DNA of 64,000 bases from Cellulomonas cellasea (lineage in GTDB: Bacteria; Actinomycetota; Actinomycetes; Actinomycetales; Cellulomonadaceae), in contig NZ_JAUDBQ010000014.1 of the NCBI RefSeq assembly GCF_030372105.1, forward strand, positions 56,230-120,229, given 5' to 3'. Position 1 is the first letter of the stretch, and the number at the start of each line of letters is the position of its first letter. A program made the translations under genes and the position numbers. The notes under the pieces were generated by a model. It saw only the letters and a program-made list of their open reading frames with translations. It ran no database searches and was not told the DNA's origin. Positions 1-11,935 of the stretch are shown piece by piece.

Positions 1-1250
1 AGCGCGCGCCGTGGGTGGACGTGGTCTTCGGCACCCACAACCTCGACGCCCTGCCGGTGCTGTTGGAGCGGGCCCGGCACAACCAGCGCGCCGAGGTGGA
101 GATCGCCGAGTCGCTGCAGGTCTTCCCCTCGACCCTGCCGACCCGGCGCGAGTCGGTGTACGCGGGCTGGGTGTCGATCAGCGTCGGCTGCAACAACACG
201 TGCACGTTCTGCATCGTGCCGCACCTGCGCGGCAAGGAGCGTGACCGTCGCCCGGGGGAGATCCTCGCCGAGGTCGAGGCGCTCGTGGCGCAGGGCGCGA
301 TCGAGGTCACGCTGCTCGGCCAGAACGTGAACTCCTACGGTGTCGAGTTCGGCGACCGGGGCGCGTTCGCGAAGCTGCTGCGGGCTGCCGGCGCCATCGA
401 GGGCCTGGAGCGGCTGCGTTTCACGTCCCCGCACCCGGCCGCGTTCACCGACGACGTGATCGCGGCGATGGCCGAGACCCCCACGGTGATGCCGCAGCTG
501 CACATGCCGCTGCAGTCCGGCTCCGACCGGGTGCTGCGCGCCATGCGCCGCTCGTACCGCTCGGAGAAGTTCCTGGGCATCCTGGACCGTGTGCGGGCCG
601 CGATGCCCGACGCGGCGATCACCACCGACATCATCGTGGGCTTCCCCGGCGAGACCGAGGAGGACTTCGCCGAGACGCTGCGCGTCGTCGAGGCGGCGCG
701 GTTCTCCTCCGCCTTCACGTTCCAGTACTCCCCGCGCCCGGGGACCCCCGCCGCCGACCTGCCCGACCAGCTCCCCAAGGACGTCGTCCAGGAGCGCTAC
801 GAGCGCCTGGTCGCCCTGCAGGACCGCATCGCCCTCGAGGAGAGCCAGGCGCAGGTGGGGCGCACCGTCGAGGTGCTGGTGGCCGAGGGCGAGGGCCGCA
901 AGGACGGGGCGACGCACCGCGTGACCGGGCGGGCGGCCGACAACCGCCTCGTGCACCTCGCGCTGCCGCAGGGCCTGGCCGCCGACGACGCGCCCCGGCC
1001 CGGCGACCTCGTGACTGTGACCGTGACGCGGGCCGCGCCGTACCACCTGGTCGCGGACTCCGCGCTGGACCCCGAGCCCCGCTTCGCGGTGCGCCGCACC
1101 CGCGCCGGCGACGCCTGGGCCGCGCGTGAGGCCGGGCAGGAGCCCGGCCACGACGGCGCCGGGGCGAGTGGGTGCGGCACGGGCGGATCCGGCCCCGCCG
1201 GCCCCGTGACGCTGGGCCTGCCGACGTTGGGCGTGCCGACGAGGGCCTGA
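1..1250 (+). CDS. miaB: tRNA-2-methylthio-N6-dimethylallyladenosine synthase MiaB, 5' end outside the window
   Basis: MiaB is a radical SAM enzyme that adds a methylthio group to i6A37 of tRNAs reading UNN codons. The window opens inside the gene: the frame is already open at base 3 and most of the N-terminal UPF0004 domain is missing. Visible are the radical-SAM cysteine motif CNNTCTFC, a typical GQNVNSYG segment, an [10 protein letters not shown] segment and a C-terminal TRAM-like beta domain. The last 50 or so residues are a Gly/Ala/Pro-rich tail. MiaA, which makes the i6A substrate, is encoded 2.7 kb downstream, as in mycobacteria. Identity is certain at family level; MtaB-type paralogues are less likely because of the closeness to miaA. 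Confidence 0.95.
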   Translation, partial: RAPWVDVVFGTHNLDALPVLLERARHNQRAEVEIAESLQVFPSTLPTRRESVYAGWVSISVGCNNTCTFCIVPHLRGKERDRRPGEILAEVEALVAQGAIEVTLLGQNVNSYGVEFGDRGAFAKLLRAAGAIEGLERLRFTSPHPAAFTDDVIAAMAETPTVMPQLHMPLQSGSDRVLRAMRRSYRSEKFLGILDRVRAAMPDAAITTDIIVGFPGETEEDFAETLRVVEAARFSSAFTFQYSPRPGTPAADLPDQLPKDVVQERYERLVALQDRIALEESQAQVGRTVEVLVAEGEGRKDGATHRVTGRAADNRLVHLALPQGLAADDAPRPGDLVTVTVTRAAPYHLVADSALDPEPRFAVRRTRAGDAWAAREAGQEPGHDGAGASGCGTGGSGPAGPVTLGLPTLGVPTRA

Positions 1251-1297
1251 CGGCTCCCGGCAGCCCGGGCGCCCCGCCGCTCGGCGGAGGTCGCCGG

Positions 1298-1831
1298 TCA
1301 GTCGTTCGGCGTGCCGGGCGGTTGCGCGTCGTCGAGGGGGATCAGGGCGTCCAACGCCGAGAACATCTGCACCCCGGTGCCGAGCCCGCACGCCACGAGC
1401 TGGGCGACCTGCAGATCCGTGGCGCCCTGCTCGAGGTCCGCGGAGACCTCGCTGTACAGCGCGAGCAGGCCGTCCTCCTCGCGGACGTACACCTTCGGCC
1501 AGATCCGCTCGCGATTCCAGTCGTTGATCGCCAGGGCGACGGCCCGCCGGCGCTCCAGGGGGAGCTGGCGCTGCCAACGCCCCCGCACCTGCAGGATCTC
1601 CTCGTGCTCGCCGAGCAGCAGGAACCAGAACCGGTTGCCGTCCCAGGTGCCCGTCAGGTCGCCGTCGTCGTCCACCAGGAACTGGTAGCCGCGCCCACGC
1701 AGGTAGTCGGCCACGCGCTCCCGGGTCAGCGGAGTGGGCGCCTCCTCGTCGGAGCGCGGGCTGTGGTGCTTGGCGGGGGAGCGCGCGCCCAGCACCCGCG
1801 AGATCCAGGCGCTCAGCGGGCGGGCGCTCAC
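1298..1831 (-). CDS. YbjN domain-containing protein (first of three)
   Basis: A 177-residue protein of the YbjN (type III secretion chaperone-like fold) family. The core has the hallmarks shared by all three paralogues here: a DDDGDLTGTWDG segment, EILQVRGRW and WPKVYVR. The biochemical role of actinobacterial YbjN proteins is unknown; some enterobacterial YbjN proteins affect motility and stress tolerance. Its start overlaps the stop of the upstream YbjN gene by 4 nt (ATGA), so the two are one operon and probably translationally coupled. It converges with miaB. The N-terminus (about 35 residues, basic and Ser-rich) is not conserved with its neighbours. Confidence 0.85.
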   Translation of the reverse strand: MSARPLSAWISRVLGARSPAKHHSPRSDEEAPTPLTRERVADYLRGRGYQFLVDDDGDLTGTWDGNRFWFLLLGEHEEILQVRGRWQRQLPLERRRAVALAINDWNRERIWPKVYVREEDGLLALYSEVSADLEQGATDLQVAQLVACGLGTGVQMFSALDALIPLDDAQPPGTPND

Positions 1832-2424
1832 GGGGCCACCCCCGCGGGGTCCGGGTACAACTCGTCGATCGCGTCGAAGAACATGCTGCCGGTGCTCAAG
1901 CCGCAGAACAGCAGCTGGTTGAGCTGCTCGTCGGTGACGCCGTGCTCCAGGTCGGTCGCGACCTCGGTGATGACATGGACCATGCCGTTGTCACGCACCC
2001 GCACGTAGGCCTTGGGCCAGATGCGGTCGGCGTTCCACTCGTTGCACGCGTCCAGCACCTCCTCGAGGCGCTCGATCGCCACTTCGCGGTTCCACTGGCC
2101 GCGCACCTGCAGGATCTCCGACTCCTCGCCGAACAGGAAGAAGTAGAAGAGCCGTCCGCGCCACAGCCCGCCCAAGTCGCCGTCGCTGTCGACGAAGTAG
2201 CTGAAGTCGTTGCGGACGAACCACTGGGCGATGCGCTCGGTCGTCACTGGTGTGGGCGTGTCGACCACCTGTGCGCCCAGCTCGCGTGCGAGGAGGTCGG
2301 TCACCTGGTCGTGCAGTGCGGCGTGCTCGGCTATCTCGTCGGCGCCGCCATCGGGCTCGCGCCGGCCGTTCTCCGGCGGTAGCCCGAGCCACCGGCTGAG
2401 CCGACGGTCCCGGAAGAAACCCAT
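1828..2424 (-). CDS. YbjN domain-containing protein (second of three)
   Basis: A 198-residue YbjN-family protein. Conserved stretches are SDGDLGGLWRGRLFYFFLFG, EILQVRGQW and WPKAYVRV. It starts MGFFRDRR, resembling the MGFFSRPD start of the divergent third copy. The start is supported by a leaderless promoter: TAGGGT lies exactly 6 nt before the ATG. It is the promoter-proximal gene of a two-gene YbjN operon. An acidic linker of about 30 residues separates the N-terminus from the domain. Function unknown. Confidence 0.85.
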   Translation of the reverse strand: MGFFRDRRLSRWLGLPPENGRREPDGGADEIAEHAALHDQVTDLLARELGAQVVDTPTPVTTERIAQWFVRNDFSYFVDSDGDLGGLWRGRLFYFFLFGEESEILQVRGQWNREVAIERLEEVLDACNEWNADRIWPKAYVRVRDNGMVHVITEVATDLEHGVTDEQLNQLLFCGLSTGSMFFDAIDELYPDPAGVAP

Positions 2425-2430
2425 GGCGAA

Positions 2431-2436
2431 ACCCTA
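2431..2436 (-). promoter_or_regulatory. Leaderless -10 element of the YbjN operon
   Basis: On the minus strand TAGGGT is followed by six bases and then the ATG at 2424. TANNNT at this distance places the transcription start at or next to the start codon, as in known actinobacterial leaderless genes. No good -35 is seen. Confidence 0.6.
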
Positions 2437-2576
2437 CCCGTGCTGGGAAGGGGTTCCGCCAACCCCCTGCGCGCGGCGCGCGCGGGACGTAGGGCATGAC
2501 CACCGGCGCCGGTTCGGGCTACCCTCGGTCGGCAGCGCGCCCCCGCGCGATTTACGAGACACGAGGTCGTTTTGTC

Positions 2577-3083
2577 ATGGGTTTCTTCAGCAGGCCGGAC
2601 GTGGATGCCACGGCATCCGGGCTCGAACCGTTGAGCCACCAGCGCATCATCGATCGGCTCGAGGCGAAGGGCTTCACCTACGGCGTCGACGACGACGGGG
2701 ACATCGGCGGCCGGTGGGACGACCACGCGTTCTACTTCTTCCTGCTGGGCCGGGACTCCGAGTACCTGCAGGTGCGGGGCCGTTGGGCCCGTGACGTGGC
2801 GCCGAGCGAGATCGAGGCGCTCACCGCCGAGGTCAACGCCTGGAACCTCGACAAGCTGTGGCCCAAGGTCTACGTCCGTGCGGAGGGCGACCGCATCGGC
2901 GTCTACTCCGAGCACACCGTCGACTACGAGCACGGCGTGAGCGACAGCCAGCTCGAGCTGCACATGGCCTGCGGCATCAGCACCGCGCTGCAGTTCTTCG
3001 CGCACCTCGACTCGCTCTACCCCGAGGCGGTGGCCGAGGCCCGCAAGCAGCTCGCAGGCCAGGGCTCCGCGCCGGCTTCCTGA
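2577..3083 (+). CDS. YbjN domain-containing protein (third of three)
   Basis: A 168-residue YbjN-family protein, divergent from the other two across a 152-bp gap. It has DDDGDIGGRWDD, YFFLLGRDSEYLQVRGRW and WPKVYVRAEGD. The ATG at 2577 is chosen because it gives the MGFFSRPD start shared with the second copy; GAGG about 10 nt upstream can serve as ribosome site. A longer frame from 2496 is possible but its extra residues show no family similarity. Three copies side by side suggest local duplication followed by divergence. Function unknown. Confidence 0.85.
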   Translation: MGFFSRPDVDATASGLEPLSHQRIIDRLEAKGFTYGVDDDGDIGGRWDDHAFYFFLLGRDSEYLQVRGRWARDVAPSEIEALTAEVNAWNLDKLWPKVYVRAEGDRIGVYSEHTVDYEHGVSDSQLELHMACGISTALQFFAHLDSLYPEAVAEARKQLAGQGSAPAS

Positions 3084-3233
3084 CGTCCTCATGCGGGCCG
3101 CAGGGCTGGCCAGCGCGGCGGTTCTGTTCTCCGGGGATGTGGCTCGACTGAGGCGGTCACGGCTCGCCGCCGACCGACGTGGAGGGCGTCACCTCGCTCG
3201 GCGGGCTCGTCCTGGCCACGGGGCGGGAGCGGC

Positions 3234-3239
3234 TACCGT
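3234..3239 (+). promoter_or_regulatory. Leaderless -10 element of the miaA operon
   Basis: TACCGT is followed by six bases and the ATG at 3246, the same spacing as the other leaderless genes of this window. It would drive the gene at 3246 and probably miaA and dapF behind it. Confidence 0.55.
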
Positions 3240-3245
3240 CGGAGC

Positions 3246-3998
3246 ATGCTCGTCGCTGCCGCACTGGTCCCTGAGACCGCACTGCTCGTCCCTGGCGCCG
3301 CTGGCCGCGCTGACGTCCTGGGGAAGGTGCGGGAGGCCGCGCTGACCGCCGTCGCGCGCGTGCTCGACCAGGCGCCCGACACCGTCGTGGTGGTCGCCCC
3401 GGGCCCGATCGACCGCGTGCTCGGCGAGGGCGCACGCCCGAGCCTGGCCGCCGCGGGGATCCCCGACGACGCGCTCGGCTGGCGTCCCGCCCCGAGTGGC
3501 CCGGAGTCGGTGGCGGCCAATCCCGCCGCGAGCGTCGCGCTGCTGCTCCTGGCCGCGGCCGGGTGGCAGGGGCGCACGGTGACGGTCGAGGTGGGCGGTG
3601 CCTCGCCCGACCCCGAGCGGTTGCGCGCCCAAGGCGCCGCGCAGGCCGGGCCGGCGGAACCCGGCGCCCGGATCGGGCTCCTCGTCGCGGGGTCGCTCAG
3701 CGCGCGGCACGGGCCGGATGCGCCGTTGGCCGAGGACCCGCAGGCGGTGACCGTCGACGCGGAGCTGCTGGAGGCGATCGCCGACGCCGGGCCGCACGCC
3801 CTCGCCCGGCTAGCGGGCCTGCCCGCAGACGTGGCCCAGCGGCTGGCGATCACGCTCTGGGGCCCGATGCAGGTGCTCCTCGGCGCCGTCGGCGAGGTGC
3901 CCGGGGCCCGCGTGGCCGCCGATGTCCTCGTTGCCGACGCGCCGCTCGGCGCCCAGTACGCCGTCGCCACGTGGCTCACCGGGCAGGCCGCCCGATGA
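3246..3998 (+). CDS. Class III extradiol dioxygenase-like protein upstream of miaA
   Basis: A 250-residue, Ala-rich protein that matches in position and character the conserved alanine-rich protein encoded just before miaA in mycobacteria (Rv2728c position). Such proteins are annotated as class III extradiol ring-cleavage dioxygenase family by fold. A run of hydrophobic beta strands (TVVVVAPGP, GLLVAGS) is seen. I cannot identify the metal-binding histidine set of true LigB enzymes, so catalysis is doubtful. Its stop overlaps the miaA start (ATGA at 3995). The start is fixed by the leaderless -10 6 nt upstream. Confidence 0.7.
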   Translation: MLVAAALVPETALLVPGAAGRADVLGKVREAALTAVARVLDQAPDTVVVVAPGPIDRVLGEGARPSLAAAGIPDDALGWRPAPSGPESVAANPAASVALLLLAAAGWQGRTVTVEVGGASPDPERLRAQGAAQAGPAEPGARIGLLVAGSLSARHGPDAPLAEDPQAVTVDAELLEAIADAGPHALARLAGLPADVAQRLAITLWGPMQVLLGAVGEVPGARVAADVLVADAPLGAQYAVATWLTGQAAR

Positions 3999-4960
3999 CC
4001 GGCGCAGCGCTCGTCGTGGCGATCGTCGGGCCCACGGCCACGGGCAAGTCCGACCTCGGGCTGGCGCTCGCGGAGCGGCTCGACGGCGAGATCGTCAACA
4101 CGGACTCGATGCAGTTCTACCGGGGCATGGACATCGGCACGGCCAAGCTCGCCCCGGCCGAGCGGCGGGGGATCCCGCATCACCAGATCGACGTGCTGGA
4201 CCCGCTCGACGACGCCTCGGTGGCCGACTACCAGCGTGACGCCCGCGCGGACCTGCAGGGCATCGCGGCGCGGGGCCGTCGGGCGGTGGCTGTGGGCGGG
4301 TCCGGGCTGTACGTGCGCGCCCTGCTCGACAACATGGACTTCCCGGGCACCGACCCCCTGGTGCGCGCCCGGCTCGAGGCGCGGGTCGAGGCCGAGGGGT
4401 CGCGCGCGCTGCACGCCGAGCTGGAGCGGCTCGACCCGGGCGCCGCCGCCGGCATCGGGCCGCGCAACGCCCGCCGGGTGGTCCGCGCCCTCGAGGTCAT
4501 CGAGCTCACGGGCCGGCCCTACTCGTCGAGCCTCCCGCAGCATGTGTACGAGGTCCCCGCCGTGCAGATCGGGCTGGACTGCGACCGCGCGGTCCTCGAC
4601 GCCCGGATCGAGTCCCGGGTGGACCACATGTGGGAGGCCGGGCTCGTGGGCGAGGTCGAGGCGCTCGCGGCCCACGGCCTCGGACGCACCGCCGCCCGCG
4701 CCGTCGGCTACGCGCAGGTCCTCGCGCTGCTGGCCGGGGAGCTCGACGAGGTCGAGGCCCGCTCGGCCATCGCGGCGGGCACCCGGCGGCTGGCCCGCAA
4801 GCAGATGGGCTGGTTCGGCCGCGACCCCCGGGTGCACTGGCTCGACGCGCAGGACCCGGACCTGGTCGAGCGTGCCCTGGAGCTGGTCGCCGCCGCCGAC
4901 GAGGGCGGGCTGGCGCCGCCCACGGTGGACCCGGCGCCGCGCCGTAGTCTGGGCTCATGA
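3995..4960 (+). CDS. miaA: tRNA dimethylallyltransferase
   Basis: MiaA transfers a dimethylallyl group to N6 of A37 in tRNAs reading UNN codons, making the substrate of MiaB. The 321-residue protein has the P-loop GPTATGKS near residue 10, the NTDSMQFYRGMDIGTAK segment, the HHQIDV motif and a C-terminal region with ARAVGYAQ and RRLARKQMGWFGRDPR, all typical of MiaA. The ATG at 3995 overlaps the preceding stop; a longer frame reaching back to 3563 lies inside the upstream gene and has no family support. Its stop overlaps the dapF start. Confidence 0.95.
   Translation: MTGAALVVAIVGPTATGKSDLGLALAERLDGEIVNTDSMQFYRGMDIGTAKLAPAERRGIPHHQIDVLDPLDDASVADYQRDARADLQGIAARGRRAVAVGGSGLYVRALLDNMDFPGTDPLVRARLEARVEAEGSRALHAELERLDPGAAAGIGPRNARRVVRALEVIELTGRPYSSSLPQHVYEVPAVQIGLDCDRAVLDARIESRVDHMWEAGLVGEVEALAAHGLGRTAARAVGYAQVLALLAGELDEVEARSAIAAGTRRLARKQMGWFGRDPRVHWLDAQDPDLVERALELVAAADEGGLAPPTVDPAPRRSLGS
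4945..4950 (+). promoter_or_regulatory. Internal leaderless -10 element before dapF
   Basis: TAGTCT lies 6 nt before the dapF ATG, inside the last codons of miaA. dapF may therefore have its own leaderless transcript besides read-through from miaA. Confidence 0.5.
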
Positions 4961-5931
4961 CCAGTCCGGCCACCGACCTCGCCGCCACCGGCGCCGCGCA
5001 CGCGACGCTCCCCGTCACCAAGGGCCACGGCACGCAGAACGACTTCGTGCTGCTCGACGACCGTGACGGGGCGATCGAGCTCACCGACTCGCTCGTGCGG
5101 GCGCTCGCGGACCGGCGGGCCGGGATCGGCGGCGACGGGGTGATCCGCCTCGTCGCGAGCGCGGCCCTGCCCGACGGCGCGGCCAGCCTCACCCAGGACC
5201 CGCGCGCGCTGTGGTTCATGGACTACCGCAACGCCGACGGCTCGATCGCGGAGATGTGCGGCAACGGGGTGCGCGTCTTCGCCGCGTACCTGGCGAGCCT
5301 GGGCCTGTGGGACCCCTCCGAGGGCGACCTGGTGATCGGGACCCGCGCCGGGGTGCGCCATGTGCGCCGTGAGCCGGCCCCCGGAGCCCCGGGCGGCGTC
5401 TGGTACGCGGTGGACATGGGCCCGTGGACGCTCCCGGGTGGCGCGGCCGCCCAGGCGGCCGGGTTCGACGCCGAGGTCGTCGTCTCCGGGCTGGAGGTCG
5501 ACCGCCCGGCGCTGCGCGTCGACGTCGGCAACCCGCACACCGTCCTCGCGCTCGCGGGTGAGGGCGAGCTGGAGGCGGTCGACCTGACCCGGGCGCCGTC
5601 GGTGTCCCCGCATCCGCCGCAGGGCACCAACGTGGAGCTCGTGGTCCCGCTCGGCGAGAGCGCCGGCCCGGACGGCACGCCCGTCGGGCGGGTGCGCATG
5701 CGCGTCCACGAGCGCGGCGTGGGGGAGACCCGCTCCTGCGGCACCGGGGCGTGCGCGGCGGCGCTGGCCGTGCGCACCTGGGCCGGCTCTGGGGCCCCGG
5801 ACGTGTGGCTCGTCGACGTGCCGGGCGGCACGGTGCGGGTGCGCCTGCTCGACGGCGGGCACGTGGAGCTGGCGGGGCCGGCGGTGCTCGTCGCCCACGC
5901 CGACGTCGACCTGGCGGCGCTGGGCCTATGA
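4957..5931 (+). CDS. dapF: Diaminopimelate epimerase
   Basis: DapF converts LL- to meso-diaminopimelate in the lysine and cell-wall pathway. The 324-residue protein carries both catalytic cysteines in their family motifs: Cys101 in EMCGNGVR and Cys261 in RSCGTGACAAA. The N-terminal TKGHGTQNDFVLLDD segment is also typical, as is DVGNPHTV in the middle. It overlaps miaA upstream (ATGA) and the thioredoxin-like gene downstream (ATGA). Length is slightly above the usual 275-290 because of an N-terminal extension and an insert near residues 70-80. In a species with ornithine or lysine in its peptidoglycan this enzyme would serve lysine synthesis only. Confidence 0.96.
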   Translation: MTSPATDLAATGAAHATLPVTKGHGTQNDFVLLDDRDGAIELTDSLVRALADRRAGIGGDGVIRLVASAALPDGAASLTQDPRALWFMDYRNADGSIAEMCGNGVRVFAAYLASLGLWDPSEGDLVIGTRAGVRHVRREPAPGAPGGVWYAVDMGPWTLPGGAAAQAAGFDAEVVVSGLEVDRPALRVDVGNPHTVLALAGEGELEAVDLTRAPSVSPHPPQGTNVELVVPLGESAGPDGTPVGRVRMRVHERGVGETRSCGTGACAAALAVRTWAGSGAPDVWLVDVPGGTVRVRLLDGGHVELAGPAVLVAHADVDLAALGL

Positions 5932-6281
5932 CGGCCGCGGGGCGGATGACCGCGCTGACGAGCGCGGAGCTCGGCCGGCCCCTCGGGCGGCGCGCGACGT
6001 TCGTGCAGATCTCCAGCGCGTTCTGCCTGCCGTGCCGGGCGACCCGCAGGGTGCTCGAGATTGTCGCCGGCGAGCAGGACGGCGTCGCCCACATCGAGCT
6101 GGACGTCGCCGACCACCTGGCCCTGGGCGAGCGGCTCGACGTGCGCTCCACCCCGACGGTCCTCGTGCTGGACGCCGACGGGGTCGAGCGGGTGCGCGCG
6201 ACGGGGGCCCCGACGCTCGCGCAGGCGCGCGCGGCCTTGGCCCGCGTGATCGGCAGCCTGGAGCGCCCGAGCTCAGCGTGA
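5928..6281 (+). CDS. Thioredoxin-like protein
   Basis: A 117-residue thioredoxin-fold protein with active-site CLPC at about residues 32-35 and the cis-proline segment RSTPTVLVLDADG. There is no signal peptide, so it is probably cytoplasmic. The ATG at 5928 overlaps the dapF stop; a second ATG 18 nt later would give a shorter version. Its last 9 bases overlap the 3' end of the convergent methyltransferase gene. The redox partner is unknown; the CLPC rather than CGPC motif suggests it is not the main thioredoxin. Confidence 0.8.
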   Translation: MTAAGRMTALTSAELGRPLGRRATFVQISSAFCLPCRATRRVLEIVAGEQDGVAHIELDVADHLALGERLDVRSTPTVLVLDADGVERVRATGAPTLAQARAALARVIGSLERPSSA

Positions 6282-6884
6282 GGTGACGCGCAGCACCCGG
6301 AAGCCCTTGGCGCTCGCCACCCGCTCGACGTCGGCGGCGTCCCCGAGCTGCTCCGCGAGCCAGCGGTGCAGCGAGTCGGCCCCGAGGTTCTTGCCGACCA
6401 CCAAATGCGCCTGGGCGCCGGGCGCCAGCCGTGGCATCCAGCGGAGCAGCAGCGCGTGCAGCGCGTCCTTGCCGACCCGGATCGGCGGGTTCGACCAGAT
6501 CGCCGCGAAGGCCACGTCGTCGGGCACCTCGTCGGGGAGGACGGCGCGGACGTTCCCCAGCCCGAGCCGCTCCGCGTTGCGTCGCACCAGGTCCAGTGCC
6601 CGCTCGTTGACGTCCACAGCCCACACCTGGGCCTCGGGCGACTCCAGGGCCAGCGACAGCGCCACCGGGCCCCACCCCGACCCCAGGTCGAGCAGGTCGC
6701 CCGTGGCGGGGGCGGCGGGCACGGTGCGCAGCAGCACCTCGGTGCCGAGGTCGACGTGGTCGGGGGAGAAGACGCCACCAGCGGTCTCCACCTCGACGTC
6801 GCGGCCGGCCAGGTGGACGGCGAGGGTGCGGCGCTCCTCGGACGAGGCCGGCTGGGCGGTGAAGTAGTGGTCGTTCGCTGTCAC
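6273..6884 (-). CDS. RsmC-like class I SAM-dependent methyltransferase
   Basis: A 203-residue methyltransferase. Motif I is LLDLGSGWGPVALSLAL, the acidic ribose-binding end of strand 2 is WAVDVNERALDL, and the catalytic NPP motif is in WSNPPIRVGK. This combination is typical of RsmC/RlmG-type enzymes that methylate guanine N2 in rRNA; here only the single C-terminal catalytic half of E. coli RsmC is present, as is usual in actinobacteria. The GTG at 6884 is chosen because TAGGGT lies exactly 6 nt before it; a GTG one codon earlier is possible. The substrate in this organism is not proven. Confidence 0.82.
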   Translation of the reverse strand: MTANDHYFTAQPASSEERRTLAVHLAGRDVEVETAGGVFSPDHVDLGTEVLLRTVPAAPATGDLLDLGSGWGPVALSLALESPEAQVWAVDVNERALDLVRRNAERLGLGNVRAVLPDEVPDDVAFAAIWSNPPIRVGKDALHALLLRWMPRLAPGAQAHLVVGKNLGADSLHRWLAEQLGDAADVERVASAKGFRVLRVTSR

Positions 6885-6890
6885 CACCCG

Positions 6891-6896
6891 ACCCTA
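6891..6896 (-). promoter_or_regulatory. Leaderless -10 element of the RsmC-like gene
   Basis: TAGGGT on the minus strand, six bases before GTG 6884. Confidence 0.55.
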
Positions 6897-7020
6897 TCGG
6901 GGCGTGCTGGGCGCCGATGCGCGCAGATCGTCCGCCCATGGCCTTAGCCCGCAGCGAATAGCGTCGCGATCCCTCCCCGCGGCGTGTCACCCTGGACATG
7001 TCGCCGGATGAGCCGGCGGA

Positions 7021-7053
7021 GCGTCGGTCTCGCGGGGCTTCCCGCACCGACGC
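7021..7053 (+). promoter_or_regulatory. Strong hairpin in the hflX leader
   Basis: Arms GCGTCGGT (7021-7028) and ACCGACGC (7046-7053) enclose a second stem GCGGG/CCCGC with loop GCTT; only a 3-nt bulge interrupts the helix. It ends 21 nt before the hflX GTG and leaves the ribosome site GAGAGG free. No T-run follows, so it is not a classical terminator; a role in attenuation or mRNA stability is possible. Confidence 0.5.
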
Positions 7054-7074
7054 GGGCACGACGAGAGGCCACGT

Positions 7075-8628
7075 GTGAACGACCCGCAGCACCCCATGAC
7101 GCGCCAGGACGAGAACAACGAGGTGGTCCTGCCACGCAGCGCGCAAGAGGTGGCGGACGACGTCGTGGCCCGAGTCCTCGCCCGCGCCGGCACCGCCCGC
7201 CAGGACGGCGGCACCGTCCACTCGGCATATGACGGCGACCAGCTCGAGCTCGAGGAGCGCTCCTCGCTGCGCCGGGTCGCCGGGCTGTCCACCGAGCTCG
7301 AGGACGTCACCGAGGTCGAGTACCGGCAGTTGCGCCTGGAGCGCGTGGTGCTCGTCGGCATCTGGGGCGCGCCGTCCTCCGAGGAGGGCGCCACCACCGC
7401 CGAGGAGGCTGAGATCTCGCTGCGCGAGCTCGCGGCGCTCGCGGAGACCGCCGGGTCGGAGGTGCTCGACGGGCTCCTGCAGCGGCGCCGCAACCCGGAT
7501 CCGGGCACGTTCCTCGGCTCGGGCAAGGCCGCCGAGCTCGCCACGATCGTCGCGGCCAGCGGGGCCGACACAGTCATCGTCGACGCGGAGCTCGCCCCGT
7601 CGCAGCGCAGGGCGCTCGAGGACGTGGTCCGCGTCAAGGTGATCGACAGGACCGCGCTGATCCTCGACATCTTCGCCCAGCACGCCAAGTCCCGTGAGGG
7701 CAAGGCGCAGGTTGAGCTCGCGCAGCTCGAGTACCTGCTGCCGCGCCTGCGCGGGTGGGGCGAGTCCATGTCCCGCCAGGCCGGTGGCCAGGTCGGCGGG
7801 GCGGGCGCGGGGATGGGGTCGCGTGGCCCCGGTGAGACGAAGATCGAGCTCGACCGGCGTCGCATCCGCGACCGCATGGCCAAGCTGCGCCGCGAGATCG
7901 CGGCCATGGAGCCCGCGCGCGCCACGAAGCGCGCCAACCGCAAGCGCCACGCGATCCCCTCGGTGGCCATCGCGGGGTACACCAACGCGGGCAAGTCCTC
8001 GCTGCTCAACCGCCTGACGGGCGCGGGGGTGCTCGTGGAGAACGCGCTGTTCGCGACCCTGGACCCGACCGTCCGCCGTGCGGAGGCCGCCGACGGGCGC
8101 GTCTTCACCCTGACCGACACCGTCGGCTTCGTGCGCTCGCTGCCGCACCAGCTCGTCGAGGCGTTCCGCTCCAGCCTCGAGGAGGTCGCCGACGCCGACT
8201 TGGTGCTGCACGTGGTCGACGCCTCCCACCCCGACCCCGAGGGGCAGATCGCGGCCGTCCGCCACGTCTTCGCGGACATCCCCGGCGCCATGGACGTGCC
8301 CGAGATCATCGTGCTGAACAAGGCCGACCTGGCCCAGCCGGACGTCGTCGCGCGCCTGCGCTCCCGCGAGCCGGGCGCCATCGTGGTCTCGGCGCACACC
8401 GGCGAGGGCATCGACGAGCTGCAGGAGCTCATCGCCGACCAGCTCCCGCGACCGGGCGTGACCGTCGACGTGGTGATCCCCTACGACCGGGGCGACCTGG
8501 TCAACCGGGTGCACCTGCACGGCGAGATCGACTCGGAGGAGCACACCCCGGCGGGGACGGCGCTGCGCGGACGCGTCGACGAGTCGCTGGCCGCCGAGCT
8601 CACCGCCGCGGCGGTGCGCGCGGGCTGA
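7075..8628 (+). CDS. hflX: GTPase HflX
   Basis: HflX is a ribosome-associated GTPase that splits or rescues stalled ribosomes under heat or antibiotic stress. The 517-residue protein has the N-terminal HflX domain with SGKAAEL, the GSRGPGETKIELDRRRI linker, then the G domain: G1 GYTNAGKSS, G3 DTVGFVRSLPHQLVEAF and G4 NKAD. The GTG start has GAGAGG about 9 nt upstream; an ATG eight codons later is an alternative. An N-terminal tail of about 100 residues precedes the HflX domain, as in other actinobacterial HflX. It sits downstream of dapF as in mycobacteria, separated by the divergent methyltransferase. Confidence 0.95.
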   Translation: MNDPQHPMTRQDENNEVVLPRSAQEVADDVVARVLARAGTARQDGGTVHSAYDGDQLELEERSSLRRVAGLSTELEDVTEVEYRQLRLERVVLVGIWGAPSSEEGATTAEEAEISLRELAALAETAGSEVLDGLLQRRRNPDPGTFLGSGKAAELATIVAASGADTVIVDAELAPSQRRALEDVVRVKVIDRTALILDIFAQHAKSREGKAQVELAQLEYLLPRLRGWGESMSRQAGGQVGGAGAGMGSRGPGETKIELDRRRIRDRMAKLRREIAAMEPARATKRANRKRHAIPSVAIAGYTNAGKSSLLNRLTGAGVLVENALFATLDPTVRRAEAADGRVFTLTDTVGFVRSLPHQLVEAFRSSLEEVADADLVLHVVDASHPDPEGQIAAVRHVFADIPGAMDVPEIIVLNKADLAQPDVVARLRSREPGAIVVSAHTGEGIDELQELIADQLPRPGVTVDVVIPYDRGDLVNRVHLHGEIDSEEHTPAGTALRGRVDESLAAELTAAAVRAG

Positions 8629-8646
8629 GGCGTCAGACCCGGCGAC

Positions 8647-8652
8647 TAGGCT
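8647..8652 (+). promoter_or_regulatory. Leaderless -10 element of dinG
   Basis: TAGGCT is followed by six bases and GTG 8659. A GTG directly abutting the element at 8653 would be upstream of the expected transcript start and is therefore less likely. Confidence 0.55.
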
Positions 8653-8658
8653 GTGGCG

Positions 8659-11900
<3,242 letters not shown>

Positions 11901-11935
11901 CCGCCCGCTGCGCCATGTCGCTCGGCGCCCGCGGT

